Source of the DNA: Acidobacteriota bacterium
Lineage (GTDB): Bacteria > Acidobacteriota > Vicinamibacteria > Vicinamibacterales > UBA2999
Assembly: GCA_016789705.1 (NCBI GenBank)
Contig: JAEUQR010000106.1
Location: forward strand, 47,408 to 111,407
DNA length: 64,000 bases
Direction: 5' to 3'
The notes below the pieces were generated by a model. It did not search any database. It had not been told where the DNA came from and saw nothing but the letters and a program-made list of their open reading frames with translations. Of this stretch, positions 40,806 to 49,650 are shown piece after piece. A program made the translations under genes and the position numbers. Numbering within the stretch: the stretch's first letter is position 1; every line of letters begins with the position of its first letter.

Positions 40806-41791
40806 GCGCGCAGCGCGGCGAACGCCGGGAGCACCGCGAACGGCGTCACGAACCGCTCGATCCGTTCGCCGCGCATCGGGATCTTCCCGGCATCGAGGTG
40901 CCCCAGGAAGTGGCCGGCCTCGGCGAGATAGTGAATGCGTTCGGGCCGCAGCCCCATGACGCGCGCCGCCGTGGCGTCGACGGCCACCGGGTCGCGGCCG
41001 AGCAGCAGCACGCCCGCGTGCTTCGGCGTGCCCAGGATCGGGCCGTCGCCTTCCATCCCCACCACGCCGTCGACGATGGCCAGCTGCGGGCGCACCGTGG
41101 CCACGATGTCGAGGATCGACTCGTGGATACCCTGGAAATGCAGCACGTTCTTCGGCCAGCCGTAGACGGCGCCCGGCACCACGCCGAACAGGTTCTTCAT
41201 GCTGCACGTCACCCCGGCCCAGTGGTGTGTCTTGAGCTTCGGCATCGACACGATGATGTCGGCCCGCAGCAGCGACTGCGGCAGCGCCAGTTCGCCGAGC
41301 GTCGTGAACCAGCTGCGCAGCGGCACCGCCTCGACGTCGTCGTGGTTCAAGTCCACGAACGGCACGCGCTCAGACTCCAGTTCCTCGAGCAGCCCCGTGC
41401 TGCCCAGCAAGTACTCGAGATCGCGGCGATGGCCAGGGCCCTCGGCCACCATCACCTCGCGAGCGCCCAGCCGGCGGCAGGCCACGGCCGCCCCGATGAC
41501 GACGCTGGGGTGCGTATTGATGACCGTGCCCGGCTCGTACTCGACCAGGTTCGGCTTGAGCAGCACGCGCCGGCCCAACAGGTCGACGCGCAGTTCACGT
41601 AAGCCGCGGGTGATGAGGTCGGCGAAGTCGACGCCGTAGTCGGCCGCCGCCAGGGCGACCACGGGAGATTCGTCCGCTCGCGCGAAGTCGCCGCGCCGGT
41701 AGGGCGCCGCCCGGCAGCCCGCGGCTGCGAGCACGGCCCCGGCCGACAGGGCGGCGAACTCACGTCTGGTCACGGTGCCCGGAGATCTCAT
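40802..41791 (-). CDS. DUF362 protein, predicted Tat-exported lipoprotein
   Basis: 329 residues. Twin-arginine start TRREFAALSAGAVLAAAGC with a lipobox-like AAAGC, so probably a Tat lipoprotein. The DUF362 body shows RVLLKPNLVEYEPGTVINTHPSVVIGAAV, SMPKLKTHHWAGVTCSMKNLFGVVPGAVYGW and ILGTPKHAGVLLLGRDPVAVDATAARVMGL. Only a few Cys residues are present, and the ferredoxin motifs of some family members are absent. Stop/start overlap ATGA on both sides. Confidence 0.88.
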   Translation of the reverse strand: MRSPGTVTRREFAALSAGAVLAAAGCRAAPYRRGDFARADESPVVALAAADYGVDFADLITRGLRELRVDLLGRRVLLKPNLVEYEPGTVINTHPSVVIGAAVACRRLGAREVMVAEGPGHRRDLEYLLGSTGLLEELESERVPFVDLNHDDVEAVPLRSWFTTLGELALPQSLLRADIIVSMPKLKTHHWAGVTCSMKNLFGVVPGAVYGWPKNVLHFQGIHESILDIVATVRPQLAIVDGVVGMEGDGPILGTPKHAGVLLLGRDPVAVDATAARVMGLRPERIHYLAEAGHFLGHLDAGKIPMRGERIERFVTPFAVLPAFAALRA

Positions 41792-42678
41792 GCCGAGGCT
41801 CCTCTCGGCAGCGCCAATCCGCGCGGCCGGCCGCCGCGAACGACCGCATCGAGGGCGCACGCTGCCATGCCCAGCGTGGCGATGTTGGACGTCAGCTGCG
41901 CACTCACGCACCGTTCAATGAGGGCGGGAACCAAGGCGTCCACGGAGCGGCCGACGGCGAGCACGGCGATGACCGACAGGGCCAGCGCCATCGTCGAGCC
42001 TTCGAGCAGCGCGTGCTGCTCGAGATGGGCGAGAGCCGCCGTGACGAGCGGGTCGTTCGCCTGGTCCTGCAGCGCGAGCACGCCCACCGCAGTGGGCGGC
42101 ACGTGGGCCGGCAGCGCCTGGCCGTAGACGGTGCCGTTACCGAAGTTCCAGCCGCCGCCGGCGCACGCGCGGTCCCGCATCACCCGTTCGGCGACATCGA
42201 GGCGGAGACGCGCCCCGCCAAAGTCGGCCGCCCACTGCTTGAGCGCGATCATGCACCACGCCGTCGGCTCGACCCAGGTGAAGGTGCCCGCCGTCCACGA
42301 CCAGCCCTGGAGCGTCGTGTCCTGCCGGATGACCGGCGAGCTGTCGATGACGACGCCCCGCGCGTCAACGAGTGCCCTGACGATTCGGCGCGTGAGCTCG
42401 TGCGCGCGCTCGCGCTCAGCGCTGGCCGAGAGCGCCGCCAGCGCGTTGAAGGCATAGTTGACCTGCCGGGTCGACGGTTCCACGAGCAACCCGCCGGGCG
42501 CCGCCCACGCGGGCAGCGGCGTCGCCTCGACCGGGAGCGTCGTGCCGAGCAGTGCCCAGGCCGTGGGCTCCAGCCGGCTCTGTTTGCCGCGGTAGTACGG
42601 CCAGCCGCCATCACCGTTGCGCGACTGGTGGAGTGCCGCAACTACGCGCGTGTGGGCATCGCGGGCGCGGCTGGTCAT
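41788..42678 (-). CDS. Alpha/alpha-toroid (prenyltransferase / terpene cyclase-like repeat) protein
   Basis: 296 residues with repeated QW-like elements: GDGGWPYYRGKQSRLEPTAWALL, TWVEPTAWCMIALKQWA, and GGGWNFGNGTVYGQALPAHVPPTAVGVLALQ. These are found in squalene/hopene cyclases and protein prenyltransferases. The catalytic DxDD of cyclases is not seen, so this is probably a non-catalytic toroid or a new enzyme. No signal peptide. It is coupled by ATGA overlaps to the TonB-like gene upstream and DUF362 downstream. Confidence 0.78.
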   Translation of the reverse strand: MTSRARDAHTRVVAALHQSRNGDGGWPYYRGKQSRLEPTAWALLGTTLPVEATPLPAWAAPGGLLVEPSTRQVNYAFNALAALSASAERERAHELTRRIVRALVDARGVVIDSSPVIRQDTTLQGWSWTAGTFTWVEPTAWCMIALKQWAADFGGARLRLDVAERVMRDRACAGGGWNFGNGTVYGQALPAHVPPTAVGVLALQDQANDPLVTAALAHLEQHALLEGSTMALALSVIAVLAVGRSVDALVPALIERCVSAQLTSNIATLGMAACALDAVVRGGRPRGLALPRGASA

Positions 42679-43961
42679 GGCTCGATCAAGACGCGAGTGA
42701 CGTAACGGACCGGCACGTTGTCGCGTGTGGCCGGCGCGAACTGCCAGGCCTTGGCCGCGGCCAGCATCATCGAATGCCGATACGCCGACGCCCTGCTCAT
42801 GGCCGTGCCACGCAGACGCACGGCCTCGACCGTGCCCGACTCGCTGATCAGAAGCTCGACGTACACACCGTCGACGCGCACACCGGGCGGCGGGAACGCC
42901 GACCTGGGCATTCGAGGGAACACCATCTCCGGCGGCTCGACGCCGACGCTCCGCCACGTGTAGACCGGCGCTGCGATCGGCGCGGAGGCTGCTGCGGATG
43001 CTGGCGGTGCTTCGGGAGCGGGCCGTGTGGGCGAGTCGTCGGGCGCCACCGCCCCGCGTGACGGGCGACCCGCGTCGTCTGACGGGCTGGTTGACAGTTC
43101 GGCTGCCGGATGCGTGGAGTCTTGTGGCGGCGCACCGTTCACGGACGCCGACGCGCGCGGCCGCGGCCGGCTGAGGACGATGTCGGTGTCGCGCCGGCCG
43201 ACCTCGTCGCGTCGTTCGACGGGGGGCAGGAGTTCAGGGGTGGCGAGCGGGGCGGCCGCCTGCAGCGCGTCCGGTTCCGGAGCGTCTGCCGGCGTCGATG
43301 GCGGACGACGCGTTATCCATAGGCCCAGGCCGATCGTGCCCGCGAGCAGCGCGGCTACCGACGCTGCCCTCAAGACTCCGGTGCGTCGCGCCGCCGGCGC
43401 CGACGCGTCCGGCGCAACCGCCGCGGCTGAAGACGGAGGCGCGACCTTGGCGGCTACGCGGTCGCCGACCTGCGCGCGCAGGGCGGCCATGTCGTCCGGG
43501 ACGACCGCGGTGGTGACGACTGGCGCCGGCAGCGCCGCGACGCGCTGCGGTGCGGCACGCTCAAGGTCGTCCTCGGCAGAGATCGCGCGCAGCGCCACGG
43601 CAGCGATGTCGGCGCGGCGGCTGGGCCGCGAGAACATGGCGAGGGCATCACCGAGCGATACCGGTGGCGGGCCGTAGGCGACGGCCTCGAGCTCCGCAGG
43701 CATCTCGCGGCCGGCGAGCAGGGCCCGCAGCACTTCAAGGTCGGCATTGGGCTGGTCACGCTCTGCCGCAAAGGGCAACTGGACCTCGCCGAGCGGCGTC
43801 AGCAGGCAGGCGTCCGGGTCAATGCGCGGCGCGGGTTGTCCGGGCGCTCGGCTGTCGCCGCGTCGCGCGGCCACCTCGCCCACGATCGCCACCGCCTCCT
43901 GCCATGAGACCTGCACCTGCAGTTCCAGGACACGCGAAACGGAGATGCGACGCGAGACCAT
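42675..43961 (-). CDS. TonB C-terminal domain protein with cytoplasmic N-terminal module (paralogue 1)
   Basis: 428 residues. N-terminal cytoplasmic module (RRISVSRVLELQVQVSWQEAVAIVGEV ... DPDACLLTPLGEVQLP ... RALLAGREMPAELEAVA), one transmembrane segment (about 197-217: LRAASVAALLAGTIGLGLWI), a long Ala/Pro linker, and a TonB_C-like domain (GVRVDGVYVELLISESGTVEAVRLRGT ... AAKAWQFAPATRDNVPVRYVTRV). Classical TonB has only a short cytoplasmic start, so the N-module is unusual. ExbB/ExbD are not nearby. ATG at MVSRR, matching the paralogue. A 160-nt gap, in which I see no gene or clear signal, separates it from paralogue 2. Confidence 0.82.
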   Translation of the reverse strand: MVSRRISVSRVLELQVQVSWQEAVAIVGEVAARRGDSRAPGQPAPRIDPDACLLTPLGEVQLPFAAERDQPNADLEVLRALLAGREMPAELEAVAYGPPPVSLGDALAMFSRPSRRADIAAVALRAISAEDDLERAAPQRVAALPAPVVTTAVVPDDMAALRAQVGDRVAAKVAPPSSAAAVAPDASAPAARRTGVLRAASVAALLAGTIGLGLWITRRPPSTPADAPEPDALQAAAPLATPELLPPVERRDEVGRRDTDIVLSRPRPRASASVNGAPPQDSTHPAAELSTSPSDDAGRPSRGAVAPDDSPTRPAPEAPPASAAASAPIAAPVYTWRSVGVEPPEMVFPRMPRSAFPPPGVRVDGVYVELLISESGTVEAVRLRGTAMSRASAYRHSMMLAAAKAWQFAPATRDNVPVRYVTRVLIEP

Positions 43962-44122
43962 TGGCTGGTGAGGCCCCAAGAAGGGAAGCCCCGATTCAAG
44001 CCTACTGGAAACTCACGAACACCGGTATGCGTTTTGGGGGCAATTTGGCAGGGTCATGCAGCTTGGCCGTCGTTTCGCGGAGTTGCGGGCCAACACACGC
44101 ATTCGCCGGCGCTCGCGGGTAA

Positions 44123-45631
44123 TCACGGCTCGAGCGGCACGCGGAGTTCGTAACGCACGGCAGCGCCCTGCCGCCGCGCGGGTTCGAACTGCCAGGCCTT
44201 GGCCGCGGCCAGAAGCATGCGCTGGCGATACAAGGACTGCCCGGCCGGCGGCGTCTTCGCGTGCAGCCGCACCCGTTCGACAGTGCCCCGCTCGTCGACG
44301 AGCACGGTGAGGAACGGCCATTCGGCGGGCGCCTCGGAACCCGGGGCGAGGACGAAGGCCGGGAGCTGTTGGCGCAGCATGACCGGCGGCGTGACGTCGG
44401 GATCGTTGGCCGAGTACTGGACAGCGCGGGCGCTGCGGCCAGCGGACGCCGGCATGACGGGCATCGAGGGCGCCGGCGACGACACGCGTGGCACCGGGGC
44501 GCCAATCGATGCCGCGGCAGGCACTCCGCCCGTCAGGGCTGTAGCGTCGCCGTTGTCGGCAGATGGCGGCATCGGCGCGCCGGGGGCCGCGATGGCGACC
44601 GGGGCGGGCGCGACGAGTGCCGTGGTGGCCGGGGGCGCTGCCTCGCCGGCGTCGCCGGTTCCGGTCGCGCGCCGTGCGCGCCGTGCGACGGCGGGCGCCT
44701 GCGGGACCCCCGGCGCTGGGGTTGACGGGGCGTTGGCCGCCGTGCTGGCTGGTGAGCTGGCCGCCGGCGTGGCGAGCGAAGCCGCCGGCGCAGCGGCCGA
44801 ACCGGCCTGGGCGTTCGTGGACGGCGGCGACGGCCGCCATACGACAGTGGCCACGGCCGTCACTGCCGCGATAACCACCGCCGCGCGGCCGAGGGTCCGC
44901 GGGGCGGGGACGGCCGCACGCCAATTCAAAAGGCGCGCGAAGCTGGCCGATCGCCGCGGGTTCTGCTTGTCGCGTTCAACCGCCCGCATCCGTAGCCGCT
45001 GCAGCTCGGCATCCGGGGCTGCCGGTTGCGGGGCGTTGGCGACAGGCGGTGCGGCTTTGGGCACGACGGCCGGCAGCGGGGCTGCGGCGACCGACGGCGC
45101 GGTGAGCGAGGGCATGACGGCCGGCTGGGTGGCCACCTGCGGACGCCTCATGGGCGCCCACCGGCGCGCCCCTTTCTCGGGAAGCGCCACCACGGCCGGC
45201 GGCCTCGAAGGACCCGTCGCAGCGACGCCAGCGGCCACGACCGGCGCGGGTGACAGCGCCAGCGCGGCGAGTCTGGCAATGATGGGGCGCCGCGGGCCGG
45301 ACGAGAACGCCGCGAGTTCACCGAAGAGATCGTCGGGGCGTCGTTGCGCGAGGGCAATGAGCGCGGCTGGTGCCTCGCGGCTGCGGAGCACCAGCCGCAA
45401 GAGGTCGGCCACCGCGTGCGGCTCCTCGGTGGCCGCCGTGTCTGGCAGATCGATTTCGCCCGCCGTCGTGAGGAAGCACGCCTCCGGCGTGACGAGCGAC
45501 GGGCTGTTGTTCATGGCCGCGTTGACGTCGCTGACCATCGCGACTTCCTGCACCACCGCAACGGCATCCTGCCAGGTGATCGGGACGTCCGCCTCGAGAA
45601 GGCGCGCGATGGAGATGCGTGTCGAGTCCAT
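44123..45631 (-). CDS. TonB C-terminal domain protein with cytoplasmic N-terminal module (paralogue 2)
   Basis: 502 residues, same layout as paralogue 1. N-module STRISIARLLEADVPITWQDAVAVVQEV ... TPEACFLTTAGEIDLP ... LRSREAPAALIALA, transmembrane segment about 247-266 (LGRAAVVIAAVTAVATVVW), and a long Ala/Pro/Thr-rich linker. The TonB_C-like end reads EWPFLTVLVDERGTVERVRLHAKTPP ... AAKAWQFEPARRQGAAVRYELRVPLEP. The two paralogues probably arose by tandem duplication. ATG at MDSTRIS is aligned to the paralogue; longer starts exist. Probable first gene of the operon. Confidence 0.82.
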   Translation of the reverse strand: MDSTRISIARLLEADVPITWQDAVAVVQEVAMVSDVNAAMNNSPSLVTPEACFLTTAGEIDLPDTAATEEPHAVADLLRLVLRSREAPAALIALAQRRPDDLFGELAAFSSGPRRPIIARLAALALSPAPVVAAGVAATGPSRPPAVVALPEKGARRWAPMRRPQVATQPAVMPSLTAPSVAAAPLPAVVPKAAPPVANAPQPAAPDAELQRLRMRAVERDKQNPRRSASFARLLNWRAAVPAPRTLGRAAVVIAAVTAVATVVWRPSPPSTNAQAGSAAAPAASLATPAASSPASTAANAPSTPAPGVPQAPAVARRARRATGTGDAGEAAPPATTALVAPAPVAIAAPGAPMPPSADNGDATALTGGVPAAASIGAPVPRVSSPAPSMPVMPASAGRSARAVQYSANDPDVTPPVMLRQQLPAFVLAPGSEAPAEWPFLTVLVDERGTVERVRLHAKTPPAGQSLYRQRMLLAAAKAWQFEPARRQGAAVRYELRVPLEP

Positions 45632-45750
45632 GGTCAGGGCGGAGGTACCCACCCATCTTCCCATGAGCCTACACGAAACCGGCGGTCCCGGATCGGCTGG
45701 ACCGGGCACGGCCCCGCGTGCCCGGCGGCACGCGGGACGCGGCGGCCGGG

Positions 45751-46790
45751 TCAGAAACGGAACGCGACGTTGAAGCGGATGTTGCGCGGGCCGTGGACCA
45801 GAGCCGGTGACCCGAACCGGGCCAGGGTGTCGATGGCACCGGCGGGGTCGCCGTTCTGGCGCAGATTGATGGTGCCGCCCAGCGTGCGGGCGTCCCAGAA
45901 CACGTTGTTGTTGGTGACGTCGTTGAAGTCGACCGACGCTTCGAGCTCACGCGCGCCGCCGAAGCGCACCGTCTTGAACACGCGCACGTCGGCCACCGTG
46001 CGGCGGGGCAGGCGGTAGGACCCGAGCGGCTCGACGTTGACCGTTTCTGGCCGGCGAGCGGGCCGGTGACGTTGATGAGCGTGTTCGGGTCGACGTTCAC
46101 GCTGAGACCCTTGATGCGGCTGCGCGCGAACGTGTAGCCGGCCACCATCTGCCAGCGGTTCGGCATCCGCTTGGTGGCGGTGATCTCGAGGCCGTTGCAG
46201 GTCTGACGGTAGCTGCGGTCGTTCGTGAAGCAGGTCTGGTTCACGGCCGTGGAGGTGCGGTTGTAGAACTGGAGCGTGCCGTCGTCGCCCGTGCCGAGCA
46301 CGCCGTCACGGCCGGCGTCGGCCCGGGTCGTGAGGAACGTGTCGAACGGATGGGCAGGATTCGAGGTCGCTTCTGGATTGCGCTCGACGTGCAGACGCCA
46401 GTCGCGGAACGACGTGAACATGTGCAGCTTGTTCCTGAGCAACGGGCCGGCCGGCGCTGACGTTGACGTTGACGTCGGACACGAAGCCCACGCCGTTGGT
46501 CGTCGGGCCGAAGCCGCACTTGAGCGGGTTGTCGTCGATGTTCTGGCCCTGCGCGGCGTCGCCGAGCCAGGCGAAGGTGGCGCGGCCGTTCCACTGCTCG
46601 CCGCCGCTCTTGGTGACCGTGTTGGCGCTCGTCGTGTCGATGACCGGCGAGGCGCCGGTCACCGTGACCATCTCGGCCACCGTGGCGAGCGGCATCTGCA
46701 GGTCGAGCGGCACGGTCGCGTCCACCTGCACGGTGACGTTCTCGCGCGCCATGGTCTTGAACCCCTGCAGTTCGAGGGCGCACCGAGTAC
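45751..46790 (-). pseudogene. Decayed TonB-dependent receptor (frameshifts and internal deletion)
   Basis: Fragments of an Oar-type receptor lie in order on the minus strand. The end of the N-terminal repeat and plug start reads ALELQGFKTMARENVTVQVDA ... EMVTVTGASPVIDTTSAN, which jumps directly to TVTKSGGEQWNGRATFAWLG, so part of the plug is missing. A +1 shift near 46455 then leads to LLRNKLHMFTSFRDWRLHVERNP, and a -1 shift near 46050 follows (GQK, then ETVNVEPLGSYRLPRRTVADVRVF). It ends in an intact C-terminal strand FNVAFRF and stop. No start or signal peptide remains. Confidence 0.85.
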
Positions 46791-46830
46791 ACACCCGGGG
46801 ACGCGTTCATCGTCGAAGTCAGTTAAGCTG

Positions 46831-47517
46831 ATGCCCATGCGCCTCGTTCTGGTCGCGCTCGCGCTCGCGCTTGTGGCCGCGCCGGTTCAGGCGCAGACGA
46901 AGAAGACGCCGGCCCGGCGTCCCGCTCCCGCCCGCAAGGTACCGGCGCGTCCGTCCGCACCCGTGCCACTCACGCGCGTGCCGGCGACGCTCGTCTGTCC
47001 GTCGGAACTCGGGGACGGCGTCACGACGAAGCGCCGCTTCTGCGACGTGCTCACGGGGCTCGACCCCAGGGCCGGCGTGGTCATCACCGTGCCGCCGCAT
47101 CGCGGTCCCGTGACGCTCTCCTTCGAAGTGCACAACCGGCACACCTATTCGGCAGAGCTCGTGAAGAAGAAGCAGGGCTACCGGCGTTACACGGCCACGA
47201 TTGGCGTGCTGCTCATGGACGGCACACTCATCGACCGTGCGGTGGTCGATTCGGAGTTCCGCACGGAGCGCGACTTGTACGACCGCGTGGGCGGTGGTGC
47301 CGGCCCGGGCGGCGTGAAGGCCGTGGCACCCACGGGCGCCGAGTTCGTGCAGTTCACCCTGCCCGAAGGCACGGTCGAAGCGAGCGTGCTCGGTGAACGT
47401 CTGACGGTGGTGCGGCCCGATGGCACCGATCAGTTCACGGCGCCCGGTCGCCCCGTCGCCACGATCAGCAACGTGATGCTGGAGTACCGGCCGGGTCCGC
47501 CGCCGAAGAAGCGCTGA
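46831..47517 (+). CDS. Exported protein of unknown function
   Basis: 228 residues. Signal peptide MPMRLVLVALALALVAAPVQAQ, then a basic Pro/Ala/Arg linker (KKTPARRPAPARKVPARP). A beta-rich domain follows (CPSELGDGVTTKRRFCDVLTGLDPRAGVVITVPPHRGPVTLSFEVHNRHTYS ... YDRVGGGAGPGGVKAVAPTGAEFVQFTLPEG). Two Cys residues could form a disulphide. Not recognised. An internal ATG six bases on (MRLVLV) is an equally good start. It lies beside the pseudogene and is convergent with the decarboxylase gene (6 nt apart). Confidence 0.78.
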   Translation: MPMRLVLVALALALVAAPVQAQTKKTPARRPAPARKVPARPSAPVPLTRVPATLVCPSELGDGVTTKRRFCDVLTGLDPRAGVVITVPPHRGPVTLSFEVHNRHTYSAELVKKKQGYRRYTATIGVLLMDGTLIDRAVVDSEFRTERDLYDRVGGGAGPGGVKAVAPTGAEFVQFTLPEGTVEASVLGERLTVVRPDGTDQFTAPGRPVATISNVMLEYRPGPPPKKR

Positions 47518-47523
47518 CGGCCG

Positions 47524-48921
47524 TCAGCCGATCGCCGCGCGGTAGCAGCCGAGGATTGCCGCCGCCGAGCGGTCGATGTCGTCGTCGGTCGTGGCCCAGT
47601 TCGAGACCGAGATCCGCATCGCCTCGTGGCCCTGCCAGGTGGCGCCGCCCGCCCAGCACGTGCCGTCCGCCTGCACGCGCGCGATGACGTCGCGTGTCAT
47701 GTCCGCCGAAGGCGTGCCGTCCGGGCGGTCGAACGCGACGAGCACCTGATTGAGCGCGACGTCGTTCAGGATGCGGAGCCCGGGTTCGATCCGCAGCCGA
47801 TCGGCCATCCGCCGCGCCAGCCGGCACGTGCGGTCGATGAGATCGCGAATGCCCTCGGCGCCGAGTGCCTGGATGAGCGCGTAGACGGCCAGCACACGCG
47901 AGCGGCGCGACGATTCCGGCACCCAGTCCATGCCCACACGTTCCTCGTCGTCGCCGCGCTGCAGGTACGACGCGCGCAGGCTCATCGCGGCGCGGTGCGG
48001 CGCCGGGTGGGCCACGATGGCGAAGCCCGAGTCGTAGGGCACGTTCAGCCACTTGTGCGCGTCGGTGGCCCAGGAATCGGCGGCGGCGAGGCCGGCCACC
48101 TGCGCGGCGAGCGAGGGCACAGCCGCCGCCCACAGCCCGAAGGCGCCGTCCACGTGGACCCAGGCGCCGCGCGCGTGCGCGAGCGGGATGAGCGCGTCCA
48201 TCGGGTCGGAGGCGCCGGTGCTGACGTTGCCGGCCTGCAGACACACGAGGCACGGCCCGTCGATGGCGGCGAGCGCCGCGGCGAGCGCGTCAGGACGCAT
48301 CCGGCCCTGGCCGTCGACCGCGACGCGCACGAGTTCGCTCGTGCCGAAGCCGAGCATCCGCAGGCTGCCGACGGTGGAGATGTGTACCTCGTCACCGACG
48401 ACCACCGTGACGCGGGGCGCGCGCTGCAGGCCGTCGCGTTCGACGTCCCAGCCGGCCCGCCGCAGCACTTCATGCCGGCCGGCGGCCAGGCAGGTGAAGT
48501 TCGCCATGTGACAACCGGTCACGAAGCCCACGCTCGCGCCACCGGGCAGTCCGAGCAGTTCCACCACCCAGCCGGCCACGATGTCCTCGAGCACGGCCAC
48601 GGCCGGCGCCATCACGTAGAGCGCGCCGTTCTGATCCCACGCCGTGCCCAGCCACTCGGCCGCGACCGTCACCGGCACGGCGCCGCCGGTGACGAAGCCG
48701 AAGTAGCGCGGACCCACCGTGGCGACGAGCCCCGGATCGACGGCGCGGGCCATGGCGGCGATGACGTGCGCCGGGTCCTGGCCGCGGGCGGGGAGCGGAC
48801 CGCCGAGGGCGGCCTTGAGCGACTCGTGCGACGGCGTGCCGCCGACGTGGCGCCTATCGACGCCATCGAGATACGTCACGGCCCGCAGGGCGGCCGACAT
48901 CAGCAGTTCGCGGCTGGACAT
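47524..48921 (-). CDS. PLP-dependent decarboxylase (aromatic-L-amino-acid / group II family)
   Basis: 465 residues. Group II decarboxylase features: TGCHMANFTCLAAGRHEVL, HISTVGSLRMLGFG, AWVHVDGAFGLWAAAVPS, and the PLP lysine in SWATDAHKWLNVPYDSGFAIV. DAHKW is typical. The C-terminal region SVSNWATTDDDIDRS closes the domain. Substrates in this family include tyrosine, tryptophan, glutamate and aspartate; which applies is not visible. It is divergent from the glycosyltransferase gene with a 39-bp gap. TACGAT lies 5 nt before the ATG, another possible leaderless start. Confidence 0.93.
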   Translation of the reverse strand: MSSRELLMSAALRAVTYLDGVDRRHVGGTPSHESLKAALGGPLPARGQDPAHVIAAMARAVDPGLVATVGPRYFGFVTGGAVPVTVAAEWLGTAWDQNGALYVMAPAVAVLEDIVAGWVVELLGLPGGASVGFVTGCHMANFTCLAAGRHEVLRRAGWDVERDGLQRAPRVTVVVGDEVHISTVGSLRMLGFGTSELVRVAVDGQGRMRPDALAAALAAIDGPCLVCLQAGNVSTGASDPMDALIPLAHARGAWVHVDGAFGLWAAAVPSLAAQVAGLAAADSWATDAHKWLNVPYDSGFAIVAHPAPHRAAMSLRASYLQRGDDEERVGMDWVPESSRRSRVLAVYALIQALGAEGIRDLIDRTCRLARRMADRLRIEPGLRILNDVALNQVLVAFDRPDGTPSADMTRDVIARVQADGTCWAGGATWQGHEAMRISVSNWATTDDDIDRSAAAILGCYRAAIG

Positions 48922-48960
48922 GCGCCATCGTATCCCGCGCCGGGAGATACTAGGGCGCCC

Positions 48961-49650
48961 GTGACGCCGCTCGTCAGCATCCTCGTCCCCGTCTTCAACG
49001 AGTCGACCACCGTCGCCGCCGTCATCCGGCGCCTGCTCGAGGTGCCGCTGCCGGCGCCGCGCGAGATCCTCGTCGTGAACGACGGCTCGACCGACGGCAC
49101 GCGTGAGGTCCTCGACGGGCTGCCGGCCGACGCCTGCGTCCGCATCATCCACGCGTCGGAGAACGGCGGCAAGGGCCGGGCGCTCCGGATTGGCCTCGCC
49201 GAGGCGCGCGGCACGGTCATCGCGATCCAGGACGCCGACCTCGAGCTCGACCCGGCGCAGCTGGCGGCACTCGTCGCGCCGATCCTCGACGGGACGGCCC
49301 GCGTCGTCTATGGCTCGCGCTTCCTCGAACCGACGTCGGCCGCGCCGCTCATCACGGTGGTGGCCAACCGCGCGCTCACCGCGGTGACGAACCTGCTGTA
49401 CGGCTCGCGGATCACCGACATGGAGACCTGCTACAAGATCATGGACACGGCGGTGGCGCGCAGTCTGGATCTCGAGTCGGATCGCTTCGACATCGAGCCC
49501 GAGATCACGGCCAAGCTGCTGCGCCGCGGCCACACGATCGTCGAACGGCCCGTGCGCTTCGAGCCGCGCAGCCGTGCCCAGGGCAAGAAGATCGGCTGGC
49601 GTGACGGCGTCCGCGCCCTGCAGGTGCTCGTCAAGTACCGCTGGTCATGA
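48961..49650 (+). CDS. Family 2 glycosyltransferase
   Basis: 229 residues, GTG start. GT-A fold signatures: PLVSILVPVFNESTTVAAVI, ILVVNDGSTDGTREVL, GKGRALRIGLAEARGTVIAIQDADLELDP (DxD), RVVYGSRF and METCYKIMDTAVARSL. It resembles dolichol- or polyprenyl-phosphate sugar synthases (DPM1-like) without C-terminal membrane spans. The next gene encodes a GT39-like membrane mannosyltransferase that would use a lipid-phosphate sugar, so the pair may act together. Overlaps it by ATGA. Confidence 0.93.
   Translation: MTPLVSILVPVFNESTTVAAVIRRLLEVPLPAPREILVVNDGSTDGTREVLDGLPADACVRIIHASENGGKGRALRIGLAEARGTVIAIQDADLELDPAQLAALVAPILDGTARVVYGSRFLEPTSAAPLITVVANRALTAVTNLLYGSRITDMETCYKIMDTAVARSLDLESDRFDIEPEITAKLLRRGHTIVERPVRFEPRSRAQGKKIGWRDGVRALQVLVKYRWS

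Noticed and set aside
46276..47517. Longer version of the exported protein starting at 46276
   Set aside because: The extension runs antisense through the receptor pseudogene and has no signal peptide; the start at 46831 has one.
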